64,000 nt of DNA. Origin: Trematomus loennbergii. Lineage: Eukaryota > Chordata > Actinopteri > Perciformes > Nototheniidae. This document shows positions 60,975 to 64,000 of this stretch, in pieces. A model generated the notes under the pieces. It was not told the origin of the DNA. It worked only from the letters and a program-made list of their open reading frames with translations, and did no database searches. Each line of letters starts with the position of its first letter. The stretch's first letter is position 1. The translations under genes were made by a program, and so were the position numbers. The stretch lies in contig JAAOOA010000377.1 of the NCBI GenBank assembly GCA_012861695.1, positions 124,001 through 188,000 on the forward strand. Reading direction: 5' to 3'.

Positions 60975-61864
60975 CATCCTGATGCTCATCTAATATAAAT
61001 AAGGAAGCACGTGAACACAGAGGCATATAAAGTCAGTAAATGTACATCAAAGTGAGTTACAGAGCAGTGTTCAAATTACTTTAGATAACTCATATCTTGT
61101 GGACAAGAGCGCCCTCTAGTGGTTGTTAACCTAAAACACTAATCATTTATTATCCACTGATCTGACACACTTAACCCTGGGTCAAAATTATATTGCATTA
61201 TTACTGGTTCAAACAACACAGCAGGAGAGATATTTACTAACATATGGATGTAGCTATACTTTTTATTTATGTTGCAAAACTGTAATTCACCAATTTGTCA
61301 AAAATGTCAGTACAACCCAGTCATTGATTATTTATTGGAGAGATTTATGCTGAAATACACATTTGCAAACTAAGAAAATGCACTTGAGGAAGCAAGACAG
61401 AGCTGTAGCAATGGTGCAAAAAAAACAAAAGCCAGATGTAGAAATGATTACTTAATTAATTAACTGTGTGTTTCGCATAATATGTCATCCATGCCTGTAC
61501 ATTTAGAGAAATGGTCATCTTAAACATGTACAAACAAGTGTTTTTCACACACGTCTCCCCATCCCATTCAAATTCTTGACTGAGCCTATATGCATTTGAA
61601 AATAAATAGTAGCTACAGTACCCCCCTCTGAGTGAATACCTGTTGACTTCACATCTTGTACACATTTAATTAGGAGCAAAAACACACACTTCAAGTCAGA
61701 TCATCACCCTTAGCTATTTTAATTACCTCTCAAACAACCTAAACTAGTTATAAATGTTTATTTTTACTGTCGGCCGGGTCAGCTGCTGCATGAGAGTATT
61801 ATCATCTGAAATTAATCATTATGTTATTAGTATTAAATACATATAAGTATTTTTACAGCTTGTA
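60975..61864. other. Intergenic sequence, no feature seen
   Basis: AT-rich sequence with no coding exon or complete repeat that I could support. Confidence 0.3.
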
Positions 61865-62306
61865 TTTTTTTACCAAGTGTTTTTATTGCTCTTGGGGCAT
61901 TAAAAACAAGATTTTAACTTTATTTTTTATATAATATCTGCATTTTCTCTTTTGAAAAACTAAGTCTTAGTTTGGCCATAGTTATTTAATATATAAAGAC
62001 TATATATTATTGAATTACAAGATTAGATATACTTTATTTGATCTAAAATATTGATATGTTCAAATGCTCTTCTAAACAAAACTGAAAGTCCATGAAAGTT
62101 GTCTTCCTGTTTTTGTGAATGAAGCGCCATCTCCTGGTTAAATCCTGAAATTGAAAATCAGGCAACGCCCTCTTGGAAAATAGTGGGAGGGCTTAACATT
62201 CCCAGATACTGGTCTTTGGCAGGTAGCTGGCAGGTAGCTGGCAGGTAGCTGGCAGGTAGCAGGCAGGAAGCTGTATGCTGGAGTCTGAAATAAGCTGCTC
62301 CATCTG
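61865..62306. mobile_element. Inverted partial copy of the 29043 element end
   Basis: The stretch matches 29043-29345 on the opposite strand (for example cttggaaaatagtgggaggg against its complement near 29150) and ends at the same inverted repeat, ctccatctg|ta. It includes a four-fold ggcaggtagct repeat at 62217-62262. A partner left end was not found. Confidence 0.6.
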
Positions 62307-62711
62307 TATACAAGCCGTCTCAGAGCTGTGTACTGAACTAAATAAGTTATACATATGATATATTTAGGTGTATACAATGATGTACAAGTATATGGCTATC
62401 GTCAATGTGCTAAAATATTCATAATTTTAGGTCATGGAGGCCATACTCCATATTTTTCAAAAAAGTCAACCATAATTTATTCTAATGTATTTGACTGCTA
62501 AATTTGCAAAGATAATCAAAATCATTTTCCAAGCTGGTTTGGATATTTCTCCTGATGTGAATTGGTAATACATCAACATATACTGTTACTGTACAGAATA
62601 TACGTCTGCTTTCTGGAGGTATACATATTTTGATGTAATAAGACTTTGCTCTTTATCGAGTCTTTCTGTGAAACTTAACCTCCACTTTCTTTGAATGTGT
62701 TCCTCCTCCAG

Positions 62712-62831
62712 AGCAACACGGTGCTGCACATCGACATGGAGACAGGCGCCGTGCGGAGACTCCTCCTCTCTCAAGAGACGAGAAGCCCCAAACCAGAGCC
62801 TCCAACTGGTGGAGCAGCAAGGAGCCACAGG
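62712..62831 (+). CDS. Candidate coding exon of an unrecognised gene
   Basis: An acceptor ctcctccag and a donor cacag|gtcaga bound sequence reading SNTVLHIDMETGAVRRLLLS, then QETRSPKPEPP. VLHIDMETGAV resembles one blade strand of a beta-propeller-like repeat. Codon usage is GC-rich like the VWA8 exons. A one-base homopolymer correction near 62805 would give a WWSSKEPQ ending in phase with the donor. I could not name the gene. It may be a downstream gene on the VWA8 strand or an out-of-place VWA8 exon. Confidence 0.4.
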
Positions 62832-63043
62832 TCAGAGGTCACGCTGTTACACAACTCTTACACTTTAAATATCTGCATGTGGTGATGAATGAGAATGTCG
62901 GAAATTGATGAGAAACTGGCTGAAATGAAGCGTAAAGCTGCTGTTACTGTTACCATTACAATGGTATTAAAAAGGGGATATACTGTACGACAGTAACATT
63001 ACAAAGGAATTTAATTTAATTTAACTTTTTTTATTTTTAAACT

Positions 63044-63130
63044 GGTGGAGCAGCAAAGAGCCAAAGGTCAGAGGTCACACTGTTACACAACTCTTACACT
63101 TTAAGTATCTGCATGTGGTGATGAATGAGA
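63044..63130 (+). repeat. Tandem copy of the candidate exon end and following intron
   Basis: About 85 bases from ctggtggagcagcaaagagc to atgaatgaga repeat 62805-62893 with a handful of changes, 239 bases downstream. Only the last 25 or so exon bases are included, so it is not a second full exon. Confidence 0.75.
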
Positions 63131-63314
63131 AAGTCCTATTTTTTATTTTGCATTTTAAGAAAATATTCACAAAGCATACATAACTAAATAAACACATCTG
63201 GGTAAATCTATTAACTAAATAACAGTTGACAAATCCGAAAAGAAATAATAAAATAATAGTAATAATATTATTACAAATAAAATAATGGATACATTATTAA
63301 TACTCAGGTATACA

Positions 63315-63701
63315 TTAAAGGTGGGGTAGGTAAGTTTTGAGAAACCGGCTCGAGATACACTTTTTGTTTATTCCATGGAATGCTCTTAACATCCCGATAG
63401 CAATGAATATCTGAAGTGCTTTGACAAAAAATCCATTAAAAAATATCATCTGTGGAAGCCGTGGTACTGTAAAAAGCACGACCAATCATCTGAGCCGGCC
63501 CGGCTAAAATAACTGGATGGCCTACCTGCCTGTCAGCCTTCCATCTGTGCACAAACTTATCTCGTGCCCTCATTGGTCATGTGCGCGTTCGTGTGTGTTG
63601 GAGGAGGGGCTCTGAAGGAAGTGGCAGATTTTCTCCGGTTGTGTTATTTCAAATTCTAGCGCACTCAAGCGGTTTCTCCAAATTACCTACCCCACCTTTA
63701 A
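63315..63701. mobile_element. TTAA-flanked MITE near the right edge
   Basis: TTAA lies at 63315-63318 and 63698-63701 with the same inverted ends. It is oriented like the VWA8 intron copy. Confidence 0.72.
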
Positions 63702-64000
63702 TTATATTAATTATATTGTTCTATACTTGACCCATTTTTCCCACCTTTCCTCAAAGATATGCATTTGGTTTCTCAAGAAAGTTCTATTGATGTTGTTTGT
63801 TTCAATGAAGATGTGATAAACAGGTTTAACGCCAAGTGGGTTTACACATGCAGGGGATTTGCTCTGGTGTACGGTGCATTGATAAACACAGTAAGAGGTA
63901 CTAAGTAGTAAAAAGGAGCAAATATTGCACAATATAAAACTACAAAAATGATAGTACATATATAAAGAATATCAAAAAATTAAGCACAAGGAAAATATAA

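Overview
This window is vertebrate genomic DNA, almost certainly from a teleost fish. It shows large introns with GT/AG boundaries, long (CA)n/(TG)n tracts, a tRNA-derived SINE, L2-like LINE debris, and many short hAT-, PIF/Harbinger- and TTAA-type elements. Nothing prokaryotic is present. Most long open frames are microsatellites or repeats read in chance frames.

Two host gene groups can be supported. (1) On the + strand, positions 21530-35929 hold the last nine coding exons of VWA8, a mitochondrial AAA+ ATPase with a C-terminal von Willebrand A domain. They give about 368 residues ending at a normal stop, with a polyadenylation signal 22 bases later. No upstream VWA8 exon was recognised in the 21.5 kb to the left. 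(2) On the - strand there are three paralogous GIMAP8-like (AIG1-type GTPase) loci: A (about 3.1-9.9 kb), B (about 14.1-17.1 kb, extending to 5' untranslated exons at 18-19 kb) and C (about 46.5-49.5 kb, extending to 53 kb). B and C have a 26-base exon carrying the ATG, then one 2.5-kb exon with three AIG1 domains and a charged coiled-coil tail. A has lost AIG1 domain 1 and the splice acceptor of its start exon. A and B lie left of the VWA8 exons on the opposite strand, so they may be nested in a VWA8 intron; C lies beyond its 3' end.

The rest is mobile DNA. The three GIMAP blocks serve as natural empty-site controls, and comparing them gives exact boundaries and target-site duplications (TSDs) for several insertions: a hAT in A (8935-9897), a TTAA element in A (10051-10438), an inverted-repeat element in B (11893-12986) and a hAT in C (51902-52910). 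A 3.27-kb non-autonomous LTR retrotransposon with two LTRs, a polypurine tract and a 5-bp TSD lies at 54529-57799, inside a larger inverted-repeat element that appears to split a SINE. Tandem duplication of GIMAP intron plus hAT has expanded locus A at about 5.3-9.9 kb.

One quality warning affects every reading frame. Five of the nine VWA8 exons or exon ends break their frame only by single missing bases in short homopolymers, and replacing them restores conserved protein and exon phase. The same kind of break occurs in the GIMAP exons. These look like residual long-read assembly errors, so frameshifts here are weak evidence for pseudogenes.
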